DNA of 64,000 nt from Basidiobolus meristosporus CBS 931.73 (GCA_002104905.1 MCFE01000363.1:23270-87269); one strand, 5' to 3'; shown: positions 35,600-49,377, numbered from the stretch's first letter. Notes: generated by a model from the letters alone, not told the origin. Translations and numbers: made by a program.

Positions 35600-38500
35600 C
35601 CAAATCCTAAGCAAATAGCCTGTAGCCTAGTAATCAGCAGAAACAAATTTTGAGGTATATGAATAATCTGGCTATATATTGATAACAATAAAGAAGTCAG
35701 TGATGTGCCAACTAAAAAGACTGTCTGTTGGTTGGAGTATATAGCTGTAATGGTAACTGACATGATAGTACAGAGTTCAGCTAATGACAAAAAATACCCC
35801 CGGAGGTGTTGTGCACATTTTAGAGTTTTCTGGATGAGCTCAAAAATCTCAACAATCTTTGGGACTTCACTAATTGAAAGAACTATTGTATATAGTAAAA
35901 CTAAATCAGAAATAACTCGTAGTTTAGCTATACACTCAAAAAAAATCTTAGAGTATATGAATAGTTTAGGCGAAAATTAAATAGTAAAGAATCTCATCCT
36001 AATGATGGTATAAATTTTGTATTGCTTTGGAAAGCTAGTAAGTGGCTTATTTTTCATATTTTGCCTAGGAATAGTGTATATTATAGCCAATACATTTCAT
36101 GCAGTATTACGCTTAAAGGTGGACCTTAATTCGCACTTCTGAAATGCTGTATGTTTAATCCAATTTAGGTTTTGTCCGATTTTCATATGGTATTCTGATA
36201 GTGTCTATCAGTAATTTCTGAAGGGATGTTTAGAGTTAATCCGATTTCCGACATTTGAGATCCGTCTGTAAGCTTTCATCTTTAAGCATAGTAATAATAC
36301 CCTGAATTTCCAAACATTGTAGCTCTGGACTTTCACGGTATAACTTTAACAATGGAGATATACTGAGCTATATTTATTTCATATTAGTAAGTAGGCAATA
36401 CGGGCAAGGGCTCATATAGTATAAATTTCCAAACAACTATATTGCGAGCACTGAAAATGCCAATGAAATTGGCGGCATTATCCAAAAATGAAATTGCAGC
36501 ATGGTTTTCACAATCCATTAGAGGTTTATGTTCGAAGTGAGTGAAGAGAACCAAAAATATATACAAACCAATATAAATTTTAATAGTGCTCGAGAATTCA
36601 ATAATTACGAACAATCGTTCATATGGGAATTCAATTCAACCTTCAGATGATTCAGAAGTACATTTTGAGCTAACAAACTGTATTGTTGATCATTGGGAGG
36701 TGCGAGAATGTAAAGGTAAACACTGTCCCGACCTTGGTTGGGAACTGAGAACCCGGCATATTCTACATTCTATATCATGTTTAACATATGGCAATTAGTA
36801 CCGCTTATTATTAATGCTTTCCCATTATGAGGAAGGTGAAGGCAGAGGTATTGTACAGATTTACAACACCTTTGCTGATATCTACGCATAAGCATACATT
36901 TTTCAATGCCTAAGCCAATAGCCGATGGAATGCCCGGTGGCTGGCTCAGAAAACCCATAGACCTGCGGGTATGATTCCGTATTTTTGAACCTTTGAAGCT
37001 CTTCAAACTGACATACTCTTATGCTCACTTCAACAGGTGAATCAGATAGCAGCACACATGAGCTCGCAAGTCCTAAATATATCTTTTGCACCAGACTCCA
37101 GATCTTTTCCCCTTGAGAATTTCGTTGTACAAATACCTTCTGCTGGTAAAAACTATCATTTTTTTTGGCTGCGGTTGACAAAGAAATTCCGATTTAGTGA
37201 GAAATCATTGCTTTTACCAATCATATGGAATTTTGCAGTGCATCTGTTTGCTAGATCTATGTATGCTGCAAATAGCGCAAGAGTTTTACCATAGACATGG
37301 CGAATATTGGGGGTTTGTGGTACAAACGGTAGCTTTCTGCAAAGAAGTTAATTAGCATGGCTTTCAGAATATTTCTGAATTGATGGGAAGGTTGGCCCAA
37401 CAGCATCTAGCACAAAGTCATCATTTTCAAATATTATCCGCGCCTCAGAAATTTGATGCTATTTATGGACTGACGTCAGACGCATCTTGGCCTGTATGCT
37501 TGCAGCTCATATTATAGCTGAGTAGATGATATTGGGCATAGTACGGAATTAAAAGTAATACTTGGTTTGTATTTCTTTCCTTCGAGCCGAGCGCCTTCGC
37601 TATACATAACCGCTGGCCTGTGGCACAAAAATGCTCAGAAATGTATTACTGCGACTGGGGTACTCTCTTGCTATTTGCACTTTGGATTAAAGCGGCCTAA
37701 TGATCTCACTGGGCACTATACCCTTGCTGGCAATAAATCGCCCGCAAGGGATTGAATGGAAATTTTACAGTCTTTTGAATCTACAGCAATCCGGTCTTAA
37801 GCTAATAGAAACAATTCCGCCGAATATGCTTAGATATCAGCCCAGGTTGATGCATATGAAAACGATGTTCTACCATACATATGCTGCAATCTTGTATAAG
37901 ATAGATGCAGAAGCAAGAGGCCCGTTGCGAGATCTTCATATATGTGTACCAACAGATAGGAGATGTCCGGATAAGTCGGAAAGCTTGCATCTTTGAGGCG
38001 TTACTTCGAATCAAATGACACATGCCGAATGATTCGTAAGGATCTCTCGGATGGTTTCTGACTAATATCAATGTACGATTAGGTAATTTTCCCCTCACTT
38101 TCAACAGATAGTAAGCGCTTTTGGACTTGGGGAAGCCTTTTGAAATGTGAACTTTGTGATTCACGTAAAATTCCGCATTAAATTGTTCTGCAACATATGG
38201 AAATATCAATGTGAAACCTTGATATTGTCGCCTGATCTTCAGTTAAAGCCCAAACTCTGGAAATTCTGGGTTGGGATTTACGAACAGTGCAGTAACCAAT
38301 TTAGGCTGCAGGTTTCATTTGGCCACTTCATGGAGATATGGTATCTCATCTCCTTAATCCATGTCTGTGCTTCCGTTAACAATCTCCTGGAGGTTGCAAG
38401 CATCAGCTGGCTGGCAATCATGTGGGCATTCTACAGGTAAACCATGATTCATGTAATATTCACCACATATTTCATACTACTTGGGCTCGGTGGCCACCCA

Positions 38501-40557
38501 GAGCTCACCAGTGCCATAGCGACTGGTCGACCGTAGGTTTATCTAGAATTATTGAGATTCTGAGATCAACAGTGAATGCATCCGCCATGCACTCCACACC
38601 AGTACGAAACTATCACCACATTAGGCACTCCAAATGGCAATTCGATTTGCTTGATATTTCCTGCGATGAGATCCCAAATTTTCATGATATGAAAACGATC
38701 TTGCTCATACCCCGCAGTAGAGGCATTAGTCCCTAGTAGGGTATACTCTCCATGGGATGGTGCCCCTGGTCCAACAAGCCCGTTGGAGATAATCCTAGTA
38801 GGCTGTATTCGTTGTAATTAGCAATAAATAATTCCAAATGAAACGTCGACAGCCTAAGTGCGTATGCAAATTCATCCCCACGAGGCCGACATATTGTCAG
38901 CTGGCTGGGCATACAGGGTAAGAATATTGTTGAGAAACTCATGTGTATCAGTGATGCAGTGAGAATAAGCAGTCCGCCTACAGCGTAGGCTACGGGTAAA
39001 CATTTACGTACAGACGCAGCAATGCAGTCCCTAACTCCACGTCAATGCTGTTCAGACGATGTACTCCATACTCCATATTTCTACAAGTATTTCGCAAGAA
39101 ATGGGTGATGGAGACTAATAGAGTTAATACAATTTCCGGTTCGGAAACCTGTTCGGCTGGATTTTCTTCATTGTGCCATACTGAAACATGCAGCCTGGTG
39201 AAACCAAAGGAAAAGTGCGGTCAAGACATGATTCACGTTTCGCCACCACTCCTGATCATACAATTAAGGGTTCTCCATAAACATCCCAGCCTTTGGACCT
39301 TCGTAGTTCATATGGGATACCACCACGTTCCGGTATGGTCGATATTCACACCATTTGGTTCCCAAAATCGAATTTATCGAACACTCCGCCTGATTATCTT
39401 GTGGCGACTTGAACCATTGAAATCGCCGTGGTCTACCAATACGGTAATCGAGGTGCCACTGTGGTTGATTTGGGAAGATCTGTTGGTTTCATTCAATGTC
39501 ATCTCATGTCGAGCCTCGGTGCGTGATGCACATCACCCATCAATGGAAGCAAAAGCCCCAAACTATCTGCGAATCACTGCCCACAGAGACAAAGATACCC
39601 TTGAGCCTCGGCTATCAAGAGACGTATTTGTAGCCAGCCATGGCGGCAGAATGAGTTCAGCGCGATCCTCTCAGAGACCACATCATGACACCAGGGGAAG
39701 GGAGGATCAAATGCTAAGCCAAGACCGGTTTTCCGAATCTCACGAGGCTTCCTGATTTGCTGCATTCCAACATCATCATCTTAGATTCCATCTTTACGAC
39801 AATCATGAGGTCGATGCCACCCCGTCTAACGCATCCGTCTCACTCATCTGAATGCCATATCCCCAGTTTATCAATCTTGAGCTGATATACTCTTCGAAGG
39901 AACCCATTTGATGATTTCGGTGCATTGCGGGAGCCATCCACTGCGTGCGATTAGTGTCCCGACTGTGGCTTAGAGACATAGCTAAGGGTAAAGCTTGGAT
40001 GAAATGGTGCCCTCCTGCGGCCTGATTGGTGATTCTCAAAGCGTATACAGGGCCCGGTATAACGCTCTGCACCATGTACTACGGTCGAATACGAACTATG
40101 ATGATCGTGTGTAGTTGGATGCTCAATGTGTGGGTGGCTGACTGCTGTTTACTTTAATACGTTCACATACTGACAAGATATTCTATTGCGGTAGCCGAAT
40201 AGAACAATAATCGGTGTATACAAAACGGGCACCATATGTACATCAAGGCCGGGACAGGTCAGTTTGAAATGATAATACATCGCCAAGCTTTGGGCAAGCA
40301 CATGCGAGATGATGGAGTGGAAATAAATGTAGAACGATGGACGAGGTGAAAATTTTGCGCTGTATACAAAATGCGTTGGAAAAAGTTGATGGGTGGGGGC
40401 GACAGAAGCAAATAGTGGTACTGACACTCCAGGTAAGATTCATTCAATCTGCTCTCTCGGATGCAGTAAGCATCTTTAGAGACCTGACTACTAACTGTCA
40501 GACTGATTTATGGCCATCAATGACTAAATTGTATAATAACCAGGCACCCTTTTGTAG
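35600..40557. other. Gene-poor region with decayed coding-like sequence
   Basis: About 5 kb without a supported gene. On the minus strand 38209 down to about 38090 reads FNAEF, NHKV and SAYY in an order resembling the RNA-dependent RNA polymerase tail at 1-333. Minus-strand 38700-38590 reads MKIWDLIAGNIKQIELPFG, reminiscent of a WD40 blade, but adjacent frames have stops. Minus-strand 39803-40075 (ATG, 90 codons) and 39574-39765 are open but unrecognised. A 236-codon plus ORF at 39045-39755 overlaps these and has no motif. A possible short plus exon at 40337-40432 ends at CAG|GTAAGA. Confidence 0.35.
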
Positions 40558-41373
40558 CTAAAGAGATACAGGAAGCCAGCGGCTAGTGCTATCCTCGACT
40601 GGTGGAGGATTCAGATGGCTCGACAGTGGAGGCAGCATTCGGTCTTCGGGACAGCTGGACTGAAATATGCGAGCCAGATTAATAGGAAGGAGCTTCTTGG
40701 AGGAGTCGTATGTCTCCAGGATGCTGGAAGCATATGAGAACAACGGCGATGAGCCAGGCAGAGAATGCTTTCGTCGGTGACTCACCCAATCCCCCTTGGT
40801 ATCCGACTCCAAAAATGCCGACTCCCCATCCTCAGAAAAACCAAATCCTCGAAAGGAACCGCTCAATGACGTTGACGGAGATACCACACTGTCGGCTTCA
40901 GGGTCATACCTAGGAGTCGGTGGAGTGTTTGGGGTTGTATTCGACCCCTTCTTATTTGGATCCCACGACGAAGACTCTACATCCGAATTATTGATCTCTT
41001 GGAAGGCACGCTTCATCTTGGATTTTTTTACAGGTGATTGGCTACTGTAATGTGAAATCTTTGTCACTGTACTATGCAGCGATGATGAACCAAGGTCGGC
41101 TGGTGTGTGCAAATGAATATGAAGAGGTTTCTGATCCAATGCATTTGGCCGTTTCTTATGAATACGAACATGGCGTGTAAGCTCGTCGGAACGTGAAAAT
41201 CTCTTGTTGCAACCAGGGTGAGAGCACGAGTAGGGCTTCTCGCCGGTGTGTGTACGTCGATGCCTTTGTAAATGCTCTTGCCTTACAAATTCTTTGTTAC
41301 AGAGATCACACTTGAATGGGCGAGATGCTAGGCTAATTGAACAGCGCTTGTAAGATAGAGCAGCGTCGTTCAT
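40558..41373 (-). CDS. Two-finger C2H2 transcription factor (Mig1/CreA type)
   Basis: A single exon of 271 residues. Two adjacent zinc fingers occupy about residues 22-75: [21 protein letters not shown] and, after the TGEKPY linker, the CSHPGC...H-x3-H finger. The RPFKC opening and the [14 protein letters not shown] second finger are typical of Mig1/CreA/Wilms-type regulators that bind GC-rich boxes (SYGGRG) in carbon-catabolite control. The rest is Ser/Pro-rich and probably disordered, with basic KKSKMKR at about 125-131 as a possible nuclear signal and several S/T-P sites. Start at ATG 41373 was preferred; the frame is open upstream only from a non-ATG codon. A minus-strand TTTAAATA at about 41584-41591 could be the TATA element. 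Function as a glucose repressor is inference; msn2- or egr-like roles are possible. Confidence 0.88.
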   Translation of the reverse strand: MNDAALSYKRCSISLASRPFKCDLCNKEFVRQEHLQRHRRTHTGEKPYSCSHPGCNKRFSRSDELTRHVRIHKKRPNALDQKPLHIHLHTPADLGSSSLHSTVTKISHYSSQSPVKKSKMKRAFQEINNSDVESSSWDPNKKGSNTTPNTPPTPRYDPEADSVVSPSTSLSGSFRGFGFSEDGESAFLESDTKGDWVSHRRKHSLPGSSPLFSYASSILETYDSSKKLLPINLARIFQSSCPEDRMLPPLSSHLNPPPVEDSTSRWLPVSL

Positions 41374-44300
41374 GGTGTGCAAGTAGGTTGCAATAGGAAT
41401 CAAGGTCAGAAAACAAGTTGGAAAAGAATAAGGAGCTCTATTTCGCAGGTTGTGGAGATTGGGCGTCAGGAAGCACGAGGACTGTGGTGCGAGTAGATTG
41501 GTAGGGCCAAAGGATAAAGGACTAACGGCTACTTTACAAAGGGATAAACAAATGCAATGCCTCGTTGGCCAAGCGAGGCTTCGTATTTAAATGTTTATGA
41601 TCCTGCGGAGATTGCCACATGGGCTCGAAAATCACCAGACAATGGCCCTCATAGATGGAGATTGTAAATTCATCGCATAAGAAAATAAGAATTCGACAAA
41701 TATAATAAAAATCCGAAATTAATTAATTGCTCGGACTAGAGTAACCAGACATATGAGAGCAAAAGTGTGTTGAGACCGGTAACGGAGATATATTGGTTAA
41801 TTGGATAGTCTGAATCATAGCCGAAAGAATCAGAGTGGAGGTGTTACCTCACGCAAAACCCAACTGCTAAATAAATGGAGGAAACACTAGGCATTCGAGG
41901 ATTCACACGATCACACGCTTTTGAGGAAAGCCGAAACCTTTGCATCTGAATCAGCCAAATTCTTGAATTAATCCGATACTGCTAGGCAAATGCAAGATTC
42001 CAACACCTGGACGACTTTTCCAATCCAAAAGAATACCGCTCCTGCCCCTAGTTAATGTTTCAGAGTTCGCAGTTTGCTGTGGAATCAGGGCACCATCGGT
42101 ACTCATTGAAGGTTTCAGAGCAAGCGTGCCCAACCCTAGTGGCCTCCAATTTCCGCAAGACCATCGGTGGCTGTCTGCCGTTCTGGCCTTGGGGCCCAAG
42201 TAACCCGGCTGGCTTAAACACAACGGAGTCCCCCGTTGAGCCGTGAAAATCCTCCCAGTTTCACTTCATGGCAAAACCCAGACTAATGGAATAATGTGTT
42301 GATTGGCCCTTGGTGGCGTGTGCAACCCAACCTAATCCAGCAAGTGCCTAAAGTGATGTGGCTACTGGGTGTTGGACCGTTACCTTAGAATGGATTCAGG
42401 CAGAGGCATGGTTGAGCAGGCGGATCAACTGCGCACATGTCAAGGGGAAATCTATTTGCCTCTGCATGATTCAAGCCTTCATCGTCATGCCGTGAAGGTG
42501 GACTCTTTATTCCTTCTCTTCATGCTTGCCAAAAAGGTAAATTCCACGTCAAATGACTGGTCGACTTCTCAAGATGGAATTAATTTGTGGGGAAGGAAAT
42601 AGCTCAATTAAGCAGGAAGCCACCTATGGAAGGGTCCGGAGCGCTCAAGTAAATGATACCTTTTGTGTAACTGGTTTCAGATCCTTAAAATGATGCACTT
42701 TCCTCATCATTTCACACTGCTTTGAGCTGTTGATCAGCACTGTTGTCGAAGATAGTTGGCTGTAACACATTCATCCGTCAATCTCCCCAGTGCGTATGGA
42801 ACTTAGAGTCGGATCATTATTGGCATTTCTGCATGACTGCTCCTCCAGTGATGCTGAGTCAAGATCATTCCCATAGCCATTGGTTCACAGATTTCGCATA
42901 CAGATGCACGCATACAATATATGTGCTGTGGATGGGGCAATGTCAGACTTGTTTATAGATCTCATCATTTCTTTTTAACGAATGTGAGAAAGTTTATTCA
43001 CCACGGTTCTGAATAACCACGAGTCAATTGGAACTGTACCTCTGTGTTTTAGAGAGTACTCGTTGGGGCTAATTTGTACCCCTATACTGTATTTTGTATT
43101 TCACCAGATACAATGTTTCAAGCTTAAGGTGGATGCGCTATAGTAGCCTAGTTGGATGGTCCCAATCCCTTGCTGGCTCTATAGGTTGCATTCGAGAATC
43201 CTCGTGAGCACTTCATCTTATTTAGTATAGCCTACTGCTCGTTTAGATCTTTCCCATGCGCGACGACCTTTTCTCAAGCTTCCCTTTCCCACTCAGGGTC
43301 TCACTAGCCAACTTTAAAACGGCTTTCTTGGATTTTGAATTCCGTCTTTAGAATGCTTGTGAATACCAGTTGAGTTCCACCCCCCACTCTCGACTTTTTT
43401 CGGATCCGGCCAATGTGGCGGCTGAGGCAGTATACTCTGTGTTTTGCGGGACGACAGTCATGCCTGGCTAGAGTCACCACTATTCCCTAATACCACGATT
43501 GTAGGTGTTTGCATGCGGTTACTCAAAACGGTATCTCCGATTACTCGATTAAGGTATATTATTAACATTGATTTACTTCTCGGGCAGCAATACACCTGTC
43601 AATGTATACTAATGTCCATATATAGATGATGGCTTTATTTCCCATTAATAATGCCAAACCCCATTCATTGATGCATCACAGCCTTTTAAAGAGCCAGACA
43701 TTTTCCTTGATTATCGAACGGTACTGATTTGTGTCGAACTCGCGTAAACATCCTATTTTTCCTATTTCACCAGAATTAACTTTTGCCCAGTGGGTTGATA
43801 GTGGTGCCCAAAATGAGCAGCAAAGGGATACCATCATGTGCAGTGTTGGCGGGCTATACCATTGGATTGTCATAGGGCCGAGGTAAGGAGATATATCATG
43901 ATTTATATTATTCTACCAAAACGATGATTGAGAACCTGCTGAAGCAGGTTTCAAGCGGAGTGCTAGATGGCACCTGATGCGTTATTGAGAAAACTCCATC
44001 GAAACTTGCCTATATTTGCTACAGTGCCACTTCAAACAGGATCTTCAGAACCAAAGGCTCTAGGAATCCGTACATTTCGACTACTGTGCATACGCTGAGT
44101 AGCCATCTAGGACCCGCTGTACTGATACTTCGCTCTGTGATACGGCTTATGATATGTGCTAATTGGGTCTAAGCTAAGGGGACTTTGTGTATGGTCTACA
44201 TATCTTGATCATCAATGCACGAACTAGGATTACAGATCCATCATTTGGATGCCTGTCTCCACAAAGAGCATCAAAGCACCACAAGTCGAATCAATTGAAT

Positions 44301-47300
44301 GAAGGACTTCTAAATATGCTCTGTTCCGAATGAGATTATCTAGAAGGGTTAGCCGTCCCAATGATGTTTTACTGATCAATTGATCGCTATTACAACATCC
44401 GGCGTTTTCATGATTCAGTTCCTGTAGATAGAAAACTGGCTGGCTGTACAGCGAGATCTGATTCCGGCTGACCTAATAATAATTGTAGGGCTGCTGTCAA
44501 TCAACTTGTGGGGAATGGGCTGTATCAAAAACCGCTGAACCATGAAGGCACGCTTAATGCATTACTAGACCTGGGGCCTGTCTGCCATATATTCAACTCT
44601 TGCGGTCAGTATTCATTAAACTCAACCAATCATTGCTGCTCTAGAGATCGTTCAAGTAATGGGCCTCGTGAAAATATCGTGATTGAGGCAGAATGCTTGG
44701 GAAACATCATCACAGGTCATTGCTAGAGCATCACGTTATTTAGCCAGCTTAGAGTTAAATAGTATCGAGACCTTCTGGCACATGAAGAACCAATTGTTTT
44801 CAAGACCCTTACCTCTGGTCTCTCACGCCAACGGCCCATCCACAAATGTTGCTATTTGCCCAAGTATTCATATGCTACTATTTTTACCGACAGCAGCATG
44901 GTTTTGGCAATATATGGCTATACTGCCCCAAGTGGAGCAAACATGATAGGGATAAGATTGTATTTTACCACGGGATTGTGTGGTGGCACCACAGTGGTAC
45001 TCAGATGTGGAGGATCCCGACGTTTGTATAGCCAATGACAATGTGGCAAGCATCCATCACCAGTCCCCCTTGTATGTTTCAGCTGAGCTGTACACAGTAT
45101 TTTCACGAATTCAACCACAAAGTTTCACCATCTCCATCTCCACAGATGATGATGGAAAAGCACAAGGTTACGAGCGGAACTATTCAAAGGAAAATGTTCC
45201 CACCATGTCCTCTTGACTACAGATTTTCATGAACTTGGACCATTGGCTCTGCAGCTAATTGCAGTATCTATCTAAAAACGGCTTGCTGACAAGCCCGTTT
45301 AGCGCTGTTGCACAAGACAATCAGTTGAGCACTGAAGCCTCAATCAAAGAGAGTATAGGTTCTCATGCGGGAAGTATCTTTGGGTTGGAAACCCATCAGC
45401 GTACCATTTACGAAGGCTTTCTTTGTTGTACACGAACATTAGATCATATGCTGTAGCATTTGTTGAATTGATCTCATCGGAGTGTTAGTGGCAATGGGCA
45501 TCCAGCCATGTCATAGTTCAACGCCTAGGCTTAAACATCCTTCCTGTTTTGGCGGGAGGTCTTAGATTCTAATTCGGCTTTATGGTGAGGGCGTTCGATT
45601 CCGAATCGGCTCAGCCATCGAGGGTGCAACAACCGGCTCGGCAAGTATCTCTGGGTGTATAAAGTATTTGAATGTAGTTTACTAATACAGTTTCCAGAAC
45701 CCGATCCTGGATACAATTAGCTAGTCATACTCACACTGGGATTTTCATCCAAGGTGTAGCGATGAAAGTATTATAACTAAATTGGAAACCAATCAGGAAG
45801 GACAAGCCATCCTGAAACTAGAGTATAAGATTCAAAAGGAGCGTGAGAAAATCCCTTTGCAGCTGGCCCCAATGAGAACACTAGATATTCTTAACTTCCT
45901 GCAATGCTTACAGCGAACCTCTCTCATGAAAAGATGTTTCAAACACAACCACCCTTGCTGGAAACATTCTATAAGCAGGACCTCTGACTATTACGTAACG
46001 TGAAAGAGGAACTTCCTACCATTCAAATACGATACACAGCCCTTGACAGAGTTACAGCAAGGGAGCTCAATAAGCCAAGATCTTTGCTATTGGTGGATCG
46101 AAATGGCGTCCACGATGCTGATTCTCTTTTGAGGTTTTCAACCGAGTCACTGGATTCGGCACCTCAAACAGGTTTTCAACTTAACTCATGAGGCACCGAA
46201 TTCTCAAAAATTCGCAGCTTAATGCCTGAGAAATTCTACCTGCTAGTGGGGTTGGGATGGCTTGACAAGCTGGGTCTGTTATTGGATGGGTACATACACT
46301 TACCTCGAACTTCTCACCCAGTGAATGGGCTACAGCTAGTCTTATAGTCGCTGAGCATTATACCCATTTTTTGACCCATAAAAGATCAGGTGTCGCAGTT
46401 GTATCTTGGGTTACATGATTATTATGTGTATTTGACTCTCAATGCGCAACAGGATTTTACAAGATAGTTGTTACCAGTGTGAGCCATTCAACCAAGAATA
46501 GAGCCATTGGAGTTCATTTTAAGGAATACGCCTTCTGGACAGCAGGTTCACCCTACTATGTAGCCCATATTGATAAGCCTTTCGACAGCTGGCGTATAGG
46601 CTCGATTCCGTTGCCCTCGATAAATTTTCCCACCTGAGCCAACCTTCGAGTGGTCGAGATACCTGTATCCCTGATGAAATGATGGTGAGTATTTTCCGCT
46701 ATTCATCCAGCTAGCAGCAATGAAACAATTGGTCAACGAACCAGTTTGACCTTCCACTTCATGTGGTTGATGCTGATGGTGTGAGGTCTTTCTGAATAGG
46801 ATGGGTTTCTTATAGACATTGAAGGACGTTACTTGTACTTTTCAATCAGCTCTATCTCCAACACCTTACTATTGGCCACCACAAGTTGTGGAAAGTAGCA
46901 CTTTACTACATGCCAACCAGTATCTCAATGCCCTGATACTCTTTCATGGACAGGGATGTCTTTCTGGAGGCAAGTCTGGTTGGCCGAAAAGGTATTGCTG
47001 AAGTTTGTAAAGTAGCCTGTATAACATTTTATACATCCTTCTATGTCAACGGATATTGATTCTTTGAGGCCCGAAATATCTTGTTGCGTCTTGGTAAAAT
47101 GAATGAGTGCTTTAGAGGGAGCCTGGTCATTTCCAAGCCTGTCACATTCACTACCTGATTCTAAAACCCTCATATAGGCATGACAACTATGGTAGAATTC
47201 AATTCTCTAAGCACACTCAGGTATCCTCTGACCCCTCCCCCATCAAATAACCATCAACAACGTGCACTCGATAAATCACCACCATGTCAGGGGCAAGTGT

Positions 47301-47851
47301 TGCCCACCATAGCCCTCAGTATATATATCTTACGTGGGACCCGCAGTTTTTAAATGGGATAGGTGTTGCTTCCAGAAGGCCTGGAATTAAAATACCATCT
47401 CTATATGACCTAATCAGAGCCATGCACCGGAAGAAATGTGTCCCATGACTCTCAGTACTCTTGAGATGTTTTTACATTTACTTTTACGTTGTAAAGAACT
47501 ACATTGAATGGTGAGTTCTATATGTACTATTCCACACGTCATCCTCGTCATTAATCAAACACCAATATCCGAATGTATTACTTATTAGAAACGAATATAG
47601 ATTTCATAACCAAGTTACGACATGGTTTGGTTACTTGTGAAGTAGTCCAGGGAATAAGCGGCATCACTACTCCCTTGACCTGTCTGTGTCCTTCAGGTTA
47701 CAAACGTCAAACAAGGAGTTCTAAGATTGTTTCGTAGTGTGGTGGTGAAATTTCCTTAAGTTTCATGGATCCAATATAATAATAAACGGCAACAAACCTA
47801 GCCTTGGTTTTTTACGTATGGGAGTATCATCCCGATTGAACTTTTTATAAA
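41374..47851. other. Gene desert of about 6.5 kb
   Basis: I find no gene with a recognisable domain. Coding-like but unassigned stretches include 44980-45216 (+, 78 codons), 45782-46191 (+, two frames that together read as one decayed segment around KEELPTIQIRYTALDRVTARELN), 46548-46757 (-), and a minus-strand segment ending at a good GTAAGT donor near 46306 (RLAVAHSLGEKFE). These may be relics of intron-containing genes. No LTR, tRNA or rRNA is visible. Confidence 0.4.
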
Positions 47852-49377
47852 ATGTTTTTGATCCTATTCAACCTTGTATTTCTATTATTCCGCCATGCTT
47901 CCGGCGAGATATTGCCAGTTGGTGTCGTCGCTCCAGTTAACCAGGCCGTAGTTAGCCACTACGATTTGTCAAAAGTCCCCAGTATCCAACCCAAGATGGC
48001 AGGTACTGGTACTTGCACGACATGTCGCCCCGAAAGCTGCGAGACCTGCTGGGAAACATGTGGAATTTGCCCGCAACCAAGCGACGTGAAAGCATGCCCA
48101 ACACCAAATAATATCGGTCTAACTTTTGATGATGGTCCAGGGTAAGTGAATATCAGGCTGCTTAAATGCCATACATATTAACCCTGATTTTCCACATTGC
48201 TAGAGAGCATACACCCGAATTGCTCGATATTCTAGCTGCTCATAATATCAAAGCCACTTTTTGTGTTATTGGCGTCCTACTCCAGCAGCCCTCTCACGCA
48301 CTCACATTGAAGCGTATTCACGATGAAGGCCACACACTATGCTCCCACACTTGGTCCCACCAACATCTCATGTCACTTACCAATGAAGAGATTGTATCGG
48401 AATTGAAAACTACAGAAGATCTAATAGTGAAGATCACTGGAGTAAGACCGCGTTATGTCAGACCACCATGTAAGTTACAATATGCGTTGTTGCCGTAAAG
48501 CCTGACTGACTTGCAGTGATAGTTGGTGAAGTTGACGATAGAGTGCGTGCAGTCATGGAGGCCATGGATTACAAAGTATTGATGTGGAACTTGTAAGTCC
48601 TGCTATTAAATGAGTCTCTCGTTCCATTATCTCACCAAAGGTGTATTAGGGATACCCTTGATTGGAAGTATCATAGTTCCTCGCCAGACGAGATCCACAT
48701 TGCTGTCGAGAAAAACCTTAAAGACGCCTCAATTGAGAACCGAAGCTGGATCACGCTGATGCATGATATCTACGGCCCGTCAGTACATCAAGTAGAGAAA
48801 ATTATACACACGGGAAAACAGATGGGCCTAGGGTTCTTGAGTGCAGGGCAGTGCCTAGGAGAGCCATTCATACAGCCCAATCACCCGTTGCTCACTATGC
48901 CTGCGTTGGAGTTAAATAATACGTTCCTTGATCCGACTGGCCGAGCACTCACGAACAGTTCCATCGACTCAAGCCAAGGTTAATTGATCTCCGATTAATC
49001 GGTCGTTGATTTGATCCCCATCCTCTTCACAGTCTAATTAATATTTTGATTCCTCAGCATTGCAACCGCATCTATTCAACCCGCATTCACCTACCTATCA
49101 CAATGAGGCGGACCCCAATAGTAAGATAAGAAACAACACTCGAAGTATGGCAACCGCCCTGCCTAATTAGCAAATACAATATACTAACCAGATAATAGCC
49201 ATAGATCCAGGCCTGACTCAACCACCATCTACAATGACTATTAATGGCTCGTCTGCAAGCACACGCCCAACAAACCCAGTCCAGCTCAAAAACCAAACCG
49301 AGCCGTTGAGAGCGATGTTCTCCACAATCGGGGCTTTGCTTCCATCCTTTTTATTGTGGTACTATCTATATTGTTAG
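47852..49377 (+). CDS. Chitin deacetylase (polysaccharide deacetylase, CE4), probably GPI-anchored
   Basis: Six exons: 47852-48141, 48204-48469, 48523-48592, 48650-48978, 49058-49120 and 49199-49377; 398 residues. Residues 1-18 form a signal peptide (MFLILFNLVFLLFRHASG). A Cys-rich linker (about 50-80, seven Cys) precedes the NodB domain. CE4 motifs are TFDDGP (Asp93/94), SHTWSHQH (His145, His149), RPPFGEVDDRV, NLDTLDW and LMHDI, so the metal site and catalytic residues look intact. The last exons add a Ser/Thr/Pro-rich stretch and a hydrophobic tail (IGALLPSFLLWYYLYC) typical of GPI attachment. The last intron has a perfect TACTAAC. The third acceptor was set at GATAG because it restores RPPFGE; the alternative six bases upstream adds two residues. 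It would convert cell-wall chitin to chitosan. Confidence 0.92.

Larger units (their letters stand above)
28870..35600. other. Nested LTR-retrotransposon cluster
   Basis: This stretch has no cellular gene that I can see. Besides the elements listed separately, the motif CACTCCCACTCAGC at about 29502 matches the LTR/purine-tract junction at 31201. This suggests that the tail of another minus-oriented LTR ends there and was later interrupted by the plus-oriented solo LTR at 29525. The order implies at least three insertion episodes, of which the 30853-34166 element is the youngest. Confidence 0.65.

Noticed and set aside
38590-38700. WD40-repeat gene on the minus strand
   Set aside because: One blade-like segment (MKIWDLIAGN) is visible, but adjoining frames are full of stops and no second blade is found.
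45590-45620. GTTCGATTCC resembling a tRNA B box
   Set aside because: Flanking bases do not form a T-arm, acceptor stem or A box, so it is not a tRNA.
48511-48522. Chitin deacetylase exon 3 acceptor at TTGCAG
   Set aside because: It would give RPPLIVGEVDD; the acceptor six bases later restores the conserved RPPFGEVDD.
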